From the NCBI GenBank assembly GCA_018677555.1, contig JAHHOT010000251.1:1-61257 (forward strand): a stretch of 61,257 bases of DNA. The letters run 5' to 3'. Origin of the DNA: Gammaproteobacteria bacterium (lineage in GTDB: Bacteria > Pseudomonadota > Gammaproteobacteria > Steroidobacterales > Woeseiaceae). Below are positions 1 through 7,931 of this stretch, piece by piece. Below the pieces are notes generated by a model, which was not told the DNA's origin, did no database searches, and was given only the letters and a program-made list of their open reading frames with translations. The position numbers and the translations under genes are program-made. Every line of letters starts with the position of its first letter. The stretch's first letter is position 1.

Positions 1-1
1 G

Positions 2-1183
2 GTACGCTTCGGTCTGTTTGACGACGGATTGTTCATTACGGCCGCCCGCCCGGAATACCAGGCATTGATTGGCAACAAGGTGCTCGAACTCGATGACACA
101 ACGGTCGATGCAGCACTTGAAACCACCAAACTCGTCAGTTTCTTCGAAAACGACAGCCGGGCCAGGCTGATGGCACCTGACCGCCTTGCGCTGCCCGATG
201 TAAACCGCGTGCTCGGCATTACCGAGTCGAGTGATGTCATGTTTGCTACGACTGCCGACAGCGACGGGCAGCTGAGCGTCACCGAGCTTGCAACGTTGAA
301 CGAGCCTGGCCTGGCCTTTGTCGACGGCGCGGCAGAAAAGAAGCCTCTGTGGCTGTCCCGAACCGACGAATACCGCTGGTACACGGTGCTGGACGATACC
401 GACGCAATCTATGTCCAGGTCAACCAGTTCGAAGAAAATCCAGCGAAACCATACGGTGACTTTGTCGCGGAATCGATGGCAGCGGCACGTGCGGCCGGTG
501 TGTCACGCTTTGTGATCGATCTCCGGCACAACTCCGGTGGCATCGGTGCATGGGTAACGCCTTTCGTGATCGGGCTTGGCAGGAGCGAGTTCAACAAATA
601 CGGACAGCTGTTCATACTCGTCGGAAGAACCACCTTTTCGGCAGCGCAGACGTTCATGCACAAATTCGAAGAGCTCACGTATGCGATGTTTGTCGGAGAG
701 CCGAGTGGCGCGAAGCCGAGCCACTTCAGCGATCCCCGCCGTATCGTGCTCGACAACAGCGGGCTCACGTTGCGAATATCGACTATCTACTGGCACAGCT
801 GGCTGGCGAACGATTTCCGCGACGCAATTGAGCCGCACATCTCGGCGCCGATCTCCGCCGCCGACTACTTCAACGGCACGGATCCGGCCTTGCAAGCGGC
901 GCTGAGCTATCGTGCCCCGCGGACCCTGGCACTTCAGATCGACGAGCAGTTTCGTCAGGGCAAGAACCAGAATGCGATTTTACTGTTTCAGCGTTTCATG
1001 AATGACACCACCGTACAGGATCACAGCCAGGCGATTCCCGACTTGCTCGACACCGCCGACCGGCTCGTGGACGATGGTTTTGTAAGGCCAGGATATTTCA
1101 TCTATTTGCTCGCCCGCATGTCCTATCCCGAGATTGCCGCGATTTCTCCAGGGCTTGCCAGGATCGAGGCTTTGATGAACTAG
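2..1183 (+). CDS. S41-family (tail-specific) protease-like protein, 5' partial
   Basis: The frame is open from base 2, so the N-terminus lies outside the window; the first in-window start-like codon (TTG at 29) is not the true start. The visible 393 residues contain an S41 core: FVIDLRHNSGG matches the family strand-turn motif vIDLRgNxGG, LVGRTTFSAAQTF carries the expected nucleophile Ser in an S-A-A turn, and VGEPSGAK carries a Lys where the Ser/Lys dyad partner usually sits. A C-terminal helical extension of about 100 residues follows. Family knowledge suggests an exported or periplasmic serine protease that clips polypeptide C-termini; the signal peptide and any PDZ domain would be upstream and cannot be seen. 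Substrate unknown. Family assignment is fairly safe, activity is inferred. Confidence 0.8.
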   Translation, partial: VRFGLFDDGLFITAARPEYQALIGNKVLELDDTTVDAALETTKLVSFFENDSRARLMAPDRLALPDVNRVLGITESSDVMFATTADSDGQLSVTELATLNEPGLAFVDGAAEKKPLWLSRTDEYRWYTVLDDTDAIYVQVNQFEENPAKPYGDFVAESMAAARAAGVSRFVIDLRHNSGGIGAWVTPFVIGLGRSEFNKYGQLFILVGRTTFSAAQTFMHKFEELTYAMFVGEPSGAKPSHFSDPRRIVLDNSGLTLRISTIYWHSWLANDFRDAIEPHISAPISAADYFNGTDPALQAALSYRAPRTLALQIDEQFRQGKNQNAILLFQRFMNDTTVQDHSQAIPDLLDTADRLVDDGFVRPGYFIYLLARMSYPEIAAISPGLARIEALMN

Positions 1184-1312
1184 CGCCGTTTACATTTTCC
1201 GATTGAGCACTGCTAACGATCCAAATACGCTATCCTTGCGCCATTCAGTCACTGCCTCTCGGAAGATTTCTCTGCTCCGCTGTCCGGTTGCAGGAAACCA
1301 TGGAGATCCTCG

Positions 1313-2011
1313 ATGTTGCGCAATTTGTTTCTTCTCATTTTTCTTTTTGCTAGTGTCGGTTGCATGGCCAAAGAGACTCCACGCACGGTATCCGTCACCG
1401 GCACAGGTACAGCAACTGCCGCGGCCGACAAAGCGACAGTCAGTATGTCGATCGTGGCGCGGTCGCCGGAGCTCGATGCGGCGCAGCGCGCCGCGGCAGA
1501 GGTGACCGCCAGGGTACTGGAGCTGACGGACAGCCTCGAAATCGATCGCAAGCTGGTCGATACGACCGGCGCCGGAGTGCGGCCCGACTATCGCTGGAAT
1601 CGCGAGAAAGAAGAACAGGAACTGCGTGGCTACATTGCCGAGCGCCAGATGGTCGTCAAAGTGGAAGACCTGGAATTGCTGGGCAGACTGATCGAAGGCG
1701 CGGTGGGCGCTGGCGTCAACCAGGTATCACCGCCGCAGCTCGACAGCAATGAGAGGGAAGAAGCCTACCGCCAGGCGCTGCGGCGTGCCGCAATCGATGC
1801 GCGTGAGAGCGCCGATGTGCTCGCAAAAACCCTTGACGCAAGAATCGGTGACGTCATCACGATCAATGCCGGAAGCAACCGGCCACCGCAGCCCGGGCCA
1901 CAGCTCCGCGTAACGGCAATGGCGATGGAATCGGACGCGTCCGCGACGTACAACCCGGCGGACCTGACGTTCTCCGCTACCGTCGACGTGGTTTTCGAGC
2001 TCACTGAGTGA
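1313..2011 (+). CDS. SIMPL domain (DUF541) exported protein
   Basis: 232 residues. The N-terminus is a hydrophobic signal ending near SVGCMAKE, a possible but poor lipobox, so the mature protein is periplasmic or a lipoprotein. The body matches the SIMPL/DUF541 layout: an N-terminal strand TVSVTGTGTATAAADKATV, a helical middle and the C-terminal ADLTFSATVDVVFELTE strand. Family members are oligomeric periplasmic or outer-membrane proteins linked to oxidative stress or envelope functions; no enzymatic role is established. The start is set by a GGAG at 1302-1305, seven bases before the ATG. It lies 129 bases after the S41 protease and probably has its own promoter. Confidence 0.85.
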   Translation: MLRNLFLLIFLFASVGCMAKETPRTVSVTGTGTATAAADKATVSMSIVARSPELDAAQRAAAEVTARVLELTDSLEIDRKLVDTTGAGVRPDYRWNREKEEQELRGYIAERQMVVKVEDLELLGRLIEGAVGAGVNQVSPPQLDSNEREEAYRQALRRAAIDARESADVLAKTLDARIGDVITINAGSNRPPQPGPQLRVTAMAMESDASATYNPADLTFSATVDVVFELTE

Positions 2012-2096
2012 TTTTCAGCCAAGACGCTGCTATCAAAATCGCTTATGATTGGTGCTGCCCCCGCTTGGGCATTCAACGCAATTCAGGAGAAATTCT

Positions 2097-2672
2097 ATGA
2101 GTCCGATCATGCTCGTCGGTGCTGCAATTTTGCTGTTTGGGCTTGGCCTCGCCGCAGGCATCGGCGTCGCCATGTGGCGGATGAAGGGCGAGAAAGGCAA
2201 AGCCAGCGAAATCCAGGACGAACTCGACGAATACCGTCGCAATGTTACCGAGCATTTCAGCGAAACGGCGGAGCACTTTCAGGCGATCGGTGAGCAATAC
2301 AAGTCGCTTTACAAGCACATGGCCCAGGGTGCGGGGGCGCTTTGCGATACCACCCAGTCCGACAAACTCCTTGGCTTCGCTGCCGACGGGGCGCCCGCGA
2401 TCGAGGCGAGCAGCGAAGAGGAACCCGAGGATGTGCCGGACGTAATCAGGGACTATGCACCTGAAGATGCGGCCGAGCCCGCGAGTGCAGAAGCGGACCC
2501 GGCAGCCGAGCCTGCCGAACCGGACACGCTCGATCAGGAAGCGGCCGGCGGGGAGAAAGCGGAACCATCGACTGACGGCGCGAAGAAGGCAGACAAACCT
2601 GCCGCTGAAGACGTACTCGCTGAAAAAGTCAGTGCGGCGATCTCCGTCGAACCGGATCGCACGGTGCACTGA
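2097..2672 (+). CDS. zapG: ZapG/YhcB-like (DUF1043) inner-membrane protein
   Basis: 191 residues from the ATG at 2097, chosen because AGGAG at 2085-2089 sits seven bases upstream; a longer frame from 2049 has no such site. Residues 1-25 form one membrane anchor (MLVGAAILLFGLGLAAGIG). A charged helical segment follows with the family signature EHFSETAEHFQAIGEQYKSL, then an acidic Ala/Glu/Pro-rich tail from about residue 100. The family (DUF1043, E. coli YhcB/ZapG) is gammaproteobacterial and takes part in cell division and envelope synthesis. The long acidic tail goes beyond the roughly 130-residue E. coli protein and looks disordered. Family assignment is strong; the divisome role is by analogy. 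Confidence 0.85.
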   Translation: MSPIMLVGAAILLFGLGLAAGIGVAMWRMKGEKGKASEIQDELDEYRRNVTEHFSETAEHFQAIGEQYKSLYKHMAQGAGALCDTTQSDKLLGFAADGAPAIEASSEEEPEDVPDVIRDYAPEDAAEPASAEADPAAEPAEPDTLDQEAAGGEKAEPSTDGAKKADKPAAEDVLAEKVSAAISVEPDRTVH

Positions 2673-2747
2673 TGGCACGCGATTTTATCGCGATCGGCTA
2701 ATAGTCAGCGATTCAGACTAGAATCGTACGAACTGAGTACCTGACCG

Positions 2748-3209
2748 ATGCTAAGCGGGCGCTCGACGAACCAGGTACTGCTCGGCTCGGCAATTCTGAC
2801 GCTGATTCTTCCAACCCTGGTGTTTATCGGTTCGGCGCTTTACCGCGACATGGGTTTTTCTGCGGCATTCACCGCGCTTGGCGAACAGTACGCGAGTGAG
2901 AGAAGCAACCTCTTTGTCGTCAGTATGCTGGGGCTGGCGCCTTTGCTCGTTACCGGCATCTTGCTTTCGCTGCGGAGACTGATTCGCAAGACCTGGCAAG
3001 GCTCCGTCGAGTATGCCTGGGGCGGGATCATCCCGACCCTGGTGGTTACCTCGTTCGTCAATCTCGAGTACTGGCCATCCTACCTGCCGGCAAGGCAGTT
3101 CCTCGGTTTTCCGCATGGCCTGGAGTTCGTCATCGGCCCGCTGATTATCGCCCCGGTCGGCGTCATCGCGGGATTCGCGATCGCGTGGATGTTGAGAAAA
3201 CGCGCATGA
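2748..3209 (+). CDS. Small polytopic membrane protein, unknown
   Basis: 153 residues with about four hydrophobic segments (near residues 10-30, 58-78, 95-105 and 125-148) and a short basic C-terminus (LRKRA). I do not recognise a family. Its stop codon overlaps the next gene's start in an ATGA arrangement at 3206-3209, so the two products are probably made from one mRNA and may act together. Just upstream a small inverted repeat, CGATTC at 2709-2714 and GAATCG at 2721-2726, overlaps a TAGAAT-like -10 hexamer and could be an operator or a weak hairpin. Confidence 0.65.
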   Translation: MLSGRSTNQVLLGSAILTLILPTLVFIGSALYRDMGFSAAFTALGEQYASERSNLFVVSMLGLAPLLVTGILLSLRRLIRKTWQGSVEYAWGGIIPTLVVTSFVNLEYWPSYLPARQFLGFPHGLEFVIGPLIIAPVGVIAGFAIAWMLRKRA

Positions 3210-4273
3210 CGGTTAAGTCCGCGATCTTCGCCCTGATCCTTCTGATTTCCCCGGTCGCGTCTTTCGCCTGCCGCTGCGAACAGCTGCCGCTTGTGGCGTA
3301 CTATGACCGGGCCGGTTTTGTGGCAATGGCGAGGCTCGTTTCAGCGACGGATGAAGCCGAACGACGAATGCTCGATTTCGAACTGATGGCGGCTCCGTAC
3401 AAGGGAGGCGATAACAGTCACCGCCAGGGCTCCAGGCTCCGCCTGTATACTCCGCTTTCCACGGCGAGCTGCGGTATACGCCCCGACCTCAACGCAATCT
3501 ACGTCGTGTTTGCGACATCGAGAGATAGCGAAACGAACGCATTGTGGGTCGATTCCTGCAATGGCACGCGCGTGCACATCTCCCGAAAGCTGGACGAACC
3601 GGTCGGGTTTCTCGACGTACCGGCAAAGTTCGTGGCCGGGCAACTCAATGCGCTGTTTGGGCTACAGGTATTGCGCGATGTCTCGGCGAACGCGCCAGCC
3701 GCCGATGATCCGTCAAACGAAAAGCTCGTCGGCCTGCTGGATTTGAAGGCGCTGGCACACGGCGGTCACACCGATTTGTATGCCGAGGCGTCGCGAACAG
3801 CGAGTACGATGGCACGGATCGGCTCTTACACCGATGTCGCATCGCGCGAATATGGCTACGAGATCGAAGGTGCTGTCGTTTTCGCGACGTTGCCGGGTTG
3901 GTATCGACTGCGACTGGCGGATGGCAGATTCGCCTGGGTCGCCGCGGACGATGCCGGCACCTGGTTCCCCTACGAACAACTGCCCATCCGGCGCCTGGCC
4001 TACCTGACCGACGAGTGGAGCGGGCTCGTCTGGCCGAATGCGGGAGCCGGTATTCCATTGCGCGCCAGCCTTGCTGCCGACAATCATAAGCGTGAATATC
4101 CGGCCGAGGTGCTCGAAACAACCCGGATAGGCGGCTTTCCGTGGTTTCGTGTGAGGGTGTTAAAAAACGATCCCTGCGCCGGGGGCGACAACAGGGTCAG
4201 CAGCGAAGGCTGGGTCCCGGCCTACGGCCGCAATGGCGATCCTGCAGTCTGGTTTTATTCTCGTGGCTGCTGA
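3206..4273 (+). CDS. Secreted Cys-rich protein with NTR/TIMP-like N-terminus and SH3-like region
   Basis: 355 residues from the ATG at 3206, which overlaps the upstream stop; a GTG at 3185 would add seven residues. A signal peptide (residues 1-22, ending SFAC) is followed at once by CRCEQLP. That CxC start on a mature beta-rich domain, with later cysteines (TASCGIRP, VDSCNGTRV), resembles NTR/TIMP-fold proteins; this is inference from pattern only. From about residue 190 the text looks SH3-like: ARIGSYTDVASREYGYEIEG and PGWYRLRLADGRFAWVAADD, then a second similar stretch to the C-terminus with another Cys pair. Probably periplasmic or secreted and binding rather than catalytic. Confidence 0.65.
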   Translation: MTVKSAIFALILLISPVASFACRCEQLPLVAYYDRAGFVAMARLVSATDEAERRMLDFELMAAPYKGGDNSHRQGSRLRLYTPLSTASCGIRPDLNAIYVVFATSRDSETNALWVDSCNGTRVHISRKLDEPVGFLDVPAKFVAGQLNALFGLQVLRDVSANAPAADDPSNEKLVGLLDLKALAHGGHTDLYAEASRTASTMARIGSYTDVASREYGYEIEGAVVFATLPGWYRLRLADGRFAWVAADDAGTWFPYEQLPIRRLAYLTDEWSGLVWPNAGAGIPLRASLAADNHKREYPAEVLETTRIGGFPWFRVRVLKNDPCAGGDNRVSSEGWVPAYGRNGDPAVWFYSRGC

Positions 4274-4315
4274 GCTAATGCGTGTGAAATCCGGAAAACG
4301 TGTACTAACGCAGAG

Positions 4316-4450
4316 TCACCGGGTCACGATACGCAACACGCGGTAGGGCTCTGTCGGGCTTTCGAGGTGAATCTGCGATGTCGTGAACAGGACCGCACCG
4401 TGCGGGTCCCGGGCGAAAGTGCCCGCAACGCGTAACCGTTCGGTAGTCAT
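4316..4450 (-). CDS. Possible 44-residue small ORF
   Basis: Reading the minus strand from ATG at 4450 to TGA at 4316 gives a 44-residue peptide beginning MTTERLRVAGTFARDPHGAV and ending RVLRIVTR. It fills most of the 272-base gap between the SH3-like protein and the GDSL hydrolase. Composition is like the neighbouring coding DNA, but I see no convincing ribosome binding site and recognise no family. It could be the C-terminal remnant of a larger gene or chance. Confidence 0.25.
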   Translation of the reverse strand: MTTERLRVAGTFARDPHGAVLFTTSQIHLESPTEPYRVLRIVTR

Positions 4451-4545
4451 ACACTGAGCATAGCGCAAAAAATCTGCTTCACCTTGCGGCGAAACGGGCT
4501 CTCATGTGCTGACTGGCGCTACTTTCGCTTTCATTCTCCTCGGAT

Positions 4546-5268
4546 TCAGCGGACGCTGTTTAAGTTGGCTTTGTTAAGGGCTTCCGCCATGCCCCGGCCG
4601 AACTCGACGTAACCGCGTTCGGACGGATGGAATCCGTCAGCCGCAAAGAAACCGGGGTCCAGCTCGAAATCCACGGGCACATGCACCATTCCCGGAAACC
4701 TGTGTACCTGGTCTCTGGCCAATTTGTCGAAAGCCTGGCCGCGCTTGCCCATGACGGAGCGCAGAGGCTCCGGTAACAGCGGAAAAATCGACAGTGGCGG
4801 GATGCCGGCGAGCGCAACGACAGCCCGTGGATAGTCGCGCCTGCATATTGACAGGACCTCGTTCAGACCCTCGGTCCAGCGTGCCATCGTTGCCAGAGAG
4901 GTAATGTCGTTGACGCCGAGCGAGATCACAACGTAGTCAGGATCGCCGCCCGGCAAACCGCGCTCGTAGTGACGCAGAAACTTCGAGGTCGAGAAACCGA
5001 CATGTCCATGTGCCTGCCAGTCGACCTTTACCTGTTCCAGCAGCGCGAGGTGACTCGCCGTCTGCCCCACCAGGGCCACCGAGAGCCGGCTCGCGCCGAC
5101 GCCCGCGATTATGGAATCACCGAGCGCCAGCAGCGTTCGTCGCGGCCCGTCGCCGACCGTGCCTGATACAGGTCCGGCGGCTGCGGAAAATCGCGGTGCA
5201 GAACGTCGTAGCCGCAAAGCCTGTGGCAGCAGAAACGGCATAGACAGCCAGAAAAGCGGTCCTCTCAT
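4546..5268 (-). CDS. SGNH/GDSL hydrolase (lipase/esterase)
   Basis: 240 residues. An N-terminal hydrophobic stretch (residues 1-18) suggests membrane anchoring or export. The SGNH blocks are present in order: block I LLALGDSIIAGVG (nucleophile Ser, about residue 53), block III VISLGVNDITS (Asn of the oxyanion hole) and block V ADGFHPSERGY (Asp and His). Family enzymes are esterases, lysophospholipases or acyl-carbohydrate deacylases. It lies 67 bases downstream of the class IV aminotransferase on the same strand and may be cotranscribed, though no functional link is obvious. Substrate not predictable. Confidence 0.85.
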   Translation of the reverse strand: MRGPLFWLSMPFLLPQALRLRRSAPRFSAAAGPVSGTVGDGPRRTLLALGDSIIAGVGASRLSVALVGQTASHLALLEQVKVDWQAHGHVGFSTSKFLRHYERGLPGGDPDYVVISLGVNDITSLATMARWTEGLNEVLSICRRDYPRAVVALAGIPPLSIFPLLPEPLRSVMGKRGQAFDKLARDQVHRFPGMVHVPVDFELDPGFFAADGFHPSERGYVEFGRGMAEALNKANLNSVR

Positions 5269-5335
5269 CGTGCCGTCAGCCCCGGTTGTGTGTCACTGTC
5301 GTTGCGCAACGCGGGAAAGAATCGTGCGGCTGCCG

Positions 5336-6277
5336 TCAATCAGCGGGCGGGCATTCACGGGCAATCAGTTCTTCGTATAACCGTCGTATGCGACGAGTCA
5401 TATCGCCCGGGCGCCCATCGCCAATAACGCGGCCATCCAGCTCGATGACCGGTACCTGAGCCCCGAATGTGCCCGTCACGAAAGCTTCGTCGGCACTGTA
5501 CGCATCGTGCAGCGAAAAGTTTCGCTGAAATACCGGAATGTCGTTGTTCATGCACAATTCGATGACCTTGGCCCGCGTAATACCGGGCATGCAGTAGTCG
5601 CCCGTTGACGTCCACACTTCTCCTTTACGGACGATAAAGAAGTTCACTGAATTCCCCGTGCTGACGAAACCATGCGGATCGAGCATCAGGGCTTCGTCAC
5701 AGCCCGCTTTGTAGGCCTGAATCATGGCGGTTATACAGTTCAGCTTGCTGTGCGAATTCAACTTCGGGTCCTGTACGTCCGGCGCACCGCGTCGCACATG
5801 CACCGTGTACATCCGGATACCCTTCTCGACGGGCTCTGTGCTTGCCGTCTTGAACTCCGCGATGATAACGATCGTTGGGCCACTGTCCGACAGGCGTGGA
5901 TCCTGAAATGGCGTGCGTTTCGGGCCGCGGGTCACCATCAGGCGCACATGCACGCCATCCTGCATGCCATTTGCGTCGACCGTCTGCTTCAGCGCGGCCA
6001 GCAGTTCCTCCCTGGTCTTGCCGATATCGAGGTCGATCGCCCTGGCGCCGTCGAACAGCCGGTCCAGATGCAAATCGGCGAACAGGAACTTTCCGTTGTG
6101 CAGCCGCATCCCTTCCCACACGCCATCGCCCAGCATGAAGCCGCTGTCGTAAACCGAAACCTTCGCCTGGTCTCTCGGCAGCAGCTCACCATTGACGTAA
6201 ATCATGATCGACTCGTTGCGCGAATCTTCAACCGTCGAGTGCGTTCCGAAATGCGAGTTGTCCGACCTGGAAGTCAT
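5336..6277 (-). CDS. Class IV PLP aminotransferase (BCAT/DAAT fold)
   Basis: 313 residues. From residue 25 (IMIYVNGELLPRDQAKVSV, then GFMLGDGVWEG) it follows the fold IV aminotransferase pattern of BCAT, D-amino-acid transaminase and aminodeoxychorismate lyase. The HSKLNCITAMIQA region supplies the PLP lysine, and GCDEALMLDPHGFV is the following conserved strand. At the position where most members have the Glu that pairs with the pyridine nitrogen (G-x-V-x-E), this protein reads GFVSTGNSVNFF, with Thr. The start may be 6277 or the internal ATG at 6205; the first 24 residues are not conserved-looking. Divergent from nhaC across 126 bases. Likely transaminates a branched-chain or D-amino acid; exact substrate unknown. 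Confidence 0.85.
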   Translation of the reverse strand: MTSRSDNSHFGTHSTVEDSRNESIMIYVNGELLPRDQAKVSVYDSGFMLGDGVWEGMRLHNGKFLFADLHLDRLFDGARAIDLDIGKTREELLAALKQTVDANGMQDGVHVRLMVTRGPKRTPFQDPRLSDSGPTIVIIAEFKTASTEPVEKGIRMYTVHVRRGAPDVQDPKLNSHSKLNCITAMIQAYKAGCDEALMLDPHGFVSTGNSVNFFIVRKGEVWTSTGDYCMPGITRAKVIELCMNNDIPVFQRNFSLHDAYSADEAFVTGTFGAQVPVIELDGRVIGDGRPGDMTRRIRRLYEELIARECPPAD

Positions 6278-6403
6278 GGATTGTCTCTAGAAGACTGGGT
6301 GCCGCGATAAGCCGGCGTTGTTGTCACTCCGTGTATACAATGTCCAGCGGTATCCGGCAAGAAAGAAACAGCACGGGGTGACATACCTGGTGAACCGACA
6401 AGC

Positions 6404-7861
6404 ATGACGGATCATCCGCGGTCTCCGTCCCTGACGGGAGCGCTACTGCCAATCGTCGTTACGATGGGCTTGCTCGTGTACCACATATTCGCCAACCAGG
6501 GAGCCCCGCATATTCCTTTGGTCCTCGGCATATTCGTGGCGACCTTGTTCGGGCTATCCCGCGGATTCAACTGGAGTGAAATCCAGGACGGTATCGTCGG
6601 CAACGTGGCGATTTCAGTTCCCGTGCTCGGCATCATGATCACGGTCGGAATGACCATCAGTACCTGGATTCTGTGCGGCACCGTGCCATTCCTGACCAGG
6701 CTGGGGCTGACGATCCTGGCGCCCACGATGTTCCTGCCGGTTACCTGCATCGTCTGCGCCATCGTCTCGGTGGCGACCGGCACCTCCTGGGGGACCGTGG
6801 GAACAATCGGCCTCGCATTACTGGGCGTTGGCGACAGCATGGGCATTCCGGTGTCCCTGACCGCCGGCGCGATCGTTTCCGGCGCGTGGTTCGGCGACAA
6901 GATGTCACCGTTGTCCGATACAACCAACTTCGCTGCTGCAATCGTCGGTGCCGATCTGTACGCACATATTCGTAACATGCTCCCGAGCACGATACCCGCC
7001 ATGCTGATTGCGCTGCTGTTGTATGCGTTTGTCGGTGGGAAGTACGCGGACAACGCGTTGCAGGGGCATCAGCTGGAAACGCTGGTGCGTTCGATCGACG
7101 CATCGTTCAGCCTGAATTTCCTCATTTTTATACCGCCAGCGGTCATTCTGGTGACCGTGATACGTAAAATGCCTGCGCTCCCCGGCATATTCCTCGGCGT
7201 GATCGCTGCGGGAATCGTAGCGATGACAGTACAGGGCGCGACTGCCGGGGAAGTCATGTCAACCATGATGACCGGATACCAAAGCGACACCGGTAATGCG
7301 CAGCTCGACGCGCTTCTCTCGAAAGGTGGCGTCATGTCAATGATGTGGGTCATTTCGCTGATCATGATCGCAATGGCTTTCGGCGGCGTGCTGGAGAAAA
7401 CGAGATGCCTGGACGTCATTGTCCGCGCAATTCTCTCAAAGATGACCGGAAGGGCGTCCCTGATTACCGCATCCTTGCTTGCATCGTTCGGGTTCAATCT
7501 ATCGAGCAACGCATTCGTTGCCTATACCGTTCCCGGTAGGATGTTCGCCCCCGCATTTCGCGGCATGGGCCTGTCAACGACCAATCTTTCCAGGCTCCTG
7601 GAGGACGGTGCGACAATGACGGCACCGCTGATTCCGTGGAACTCCGGTGCGGTCTTCGTGAGTCGCACGCTCGGAATACCGACGTTGCTCTACGCACCGT
7701 TTGCATTTGCGAACTGGATAGCACCACTATTCGATCTGCTATGGGGATGGACCGGTTACTTCGTGCCCCATGCCTCTGAGGAAGAAACCGATGCCTGGGC
7801 AGCACGCGGAGAGACCGTGCTCAGCCCGGAGGTCAAAGCTGCAACGTCCGAGCCCGGATAG
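6404..7861 (+). CDS. nhaC: NhaC-family Na+/H+ antiporter
   Basis: 485 residues with about eleven to twelve hydrophobic segments. Family hallmarks are visible: GTSWGTVGTIG, then GAWFGDKMSPLSDTTNFAAA, which is the conserved polar re-entrant region of NhaC transporters, and LLEDGATMTAPLIPWNSG near residue 400. The family exchanges Na+ (or Li+, or in malate-lactate variants organic anions) for H+ across the inner membrane. Transcribed away from the class IV aminotransferase. Some NhaC members move amino-acid related compounds together with Na+, so a link to the flanking aminotransferases is possible but unproven. Confidence 0.9.
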   Translation: MTDHPRSPSLTGALLPIVVTMGLLVYHIFANQGAPHIPLVLGIFVATLFGLSRGFNWSEIQDGIVGNVAISVPVLGIMITVGMTISTWILCGTVPFLTRLGLTILAPTMFLPVTCIVCAIVSVATGTSWGTVGTIGLALLGVGDSMGIPVSLTAGAIVSGAWFGDKMSPLSDTTNFAAAIVGADLYAHIRNMLPSTIPAMLIALLLYAFVGGKYADNALQGHQLETLVRSIDASFSLNFLIFIPPAVILVTVIRKMPALPGIFLGVIAAGIVAMTVQGATAGEVMSTMMTGYQSDTGNAQLDALLSKGGVMSMMWVISLIMIAMAFGGVLEKTRCLDVIVRAILSKMTGRASLITASLLASFGFNLSSNAFVAYTVPGRMFAPAFRGMGLSTTNLSRLLEDGATMTAPLIPWNSGAVFVSRTLGIPTLLYAPFAFANWIAPLFDLLWGWTGYFVPHASEEETDAWAARGETVLSPEVKAATSEPG

Positions 7862-7888
7862 CCAGCTCGGATACCAGCTTGTGCAGGA

Positions 7889-7904
7889 GCGGCGCTCTCG
7901 CCGC
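7889..7904. terminator. Hairpin between convergent genes
   Basis: GCGGCG at 7889-7894 and CGCCGC at 7899-7904 form a perfect six-pair stem with a CTCT loop, 28 bases after the nhaC stop and 28 before the convergent aminotransferase stop. No T-tract follows on either strand, so termination is only suggested by position. Confidence 0.35.
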
Positions 7905-7931
7905 GACAACCAATACTGACCGCAAGCGCGG

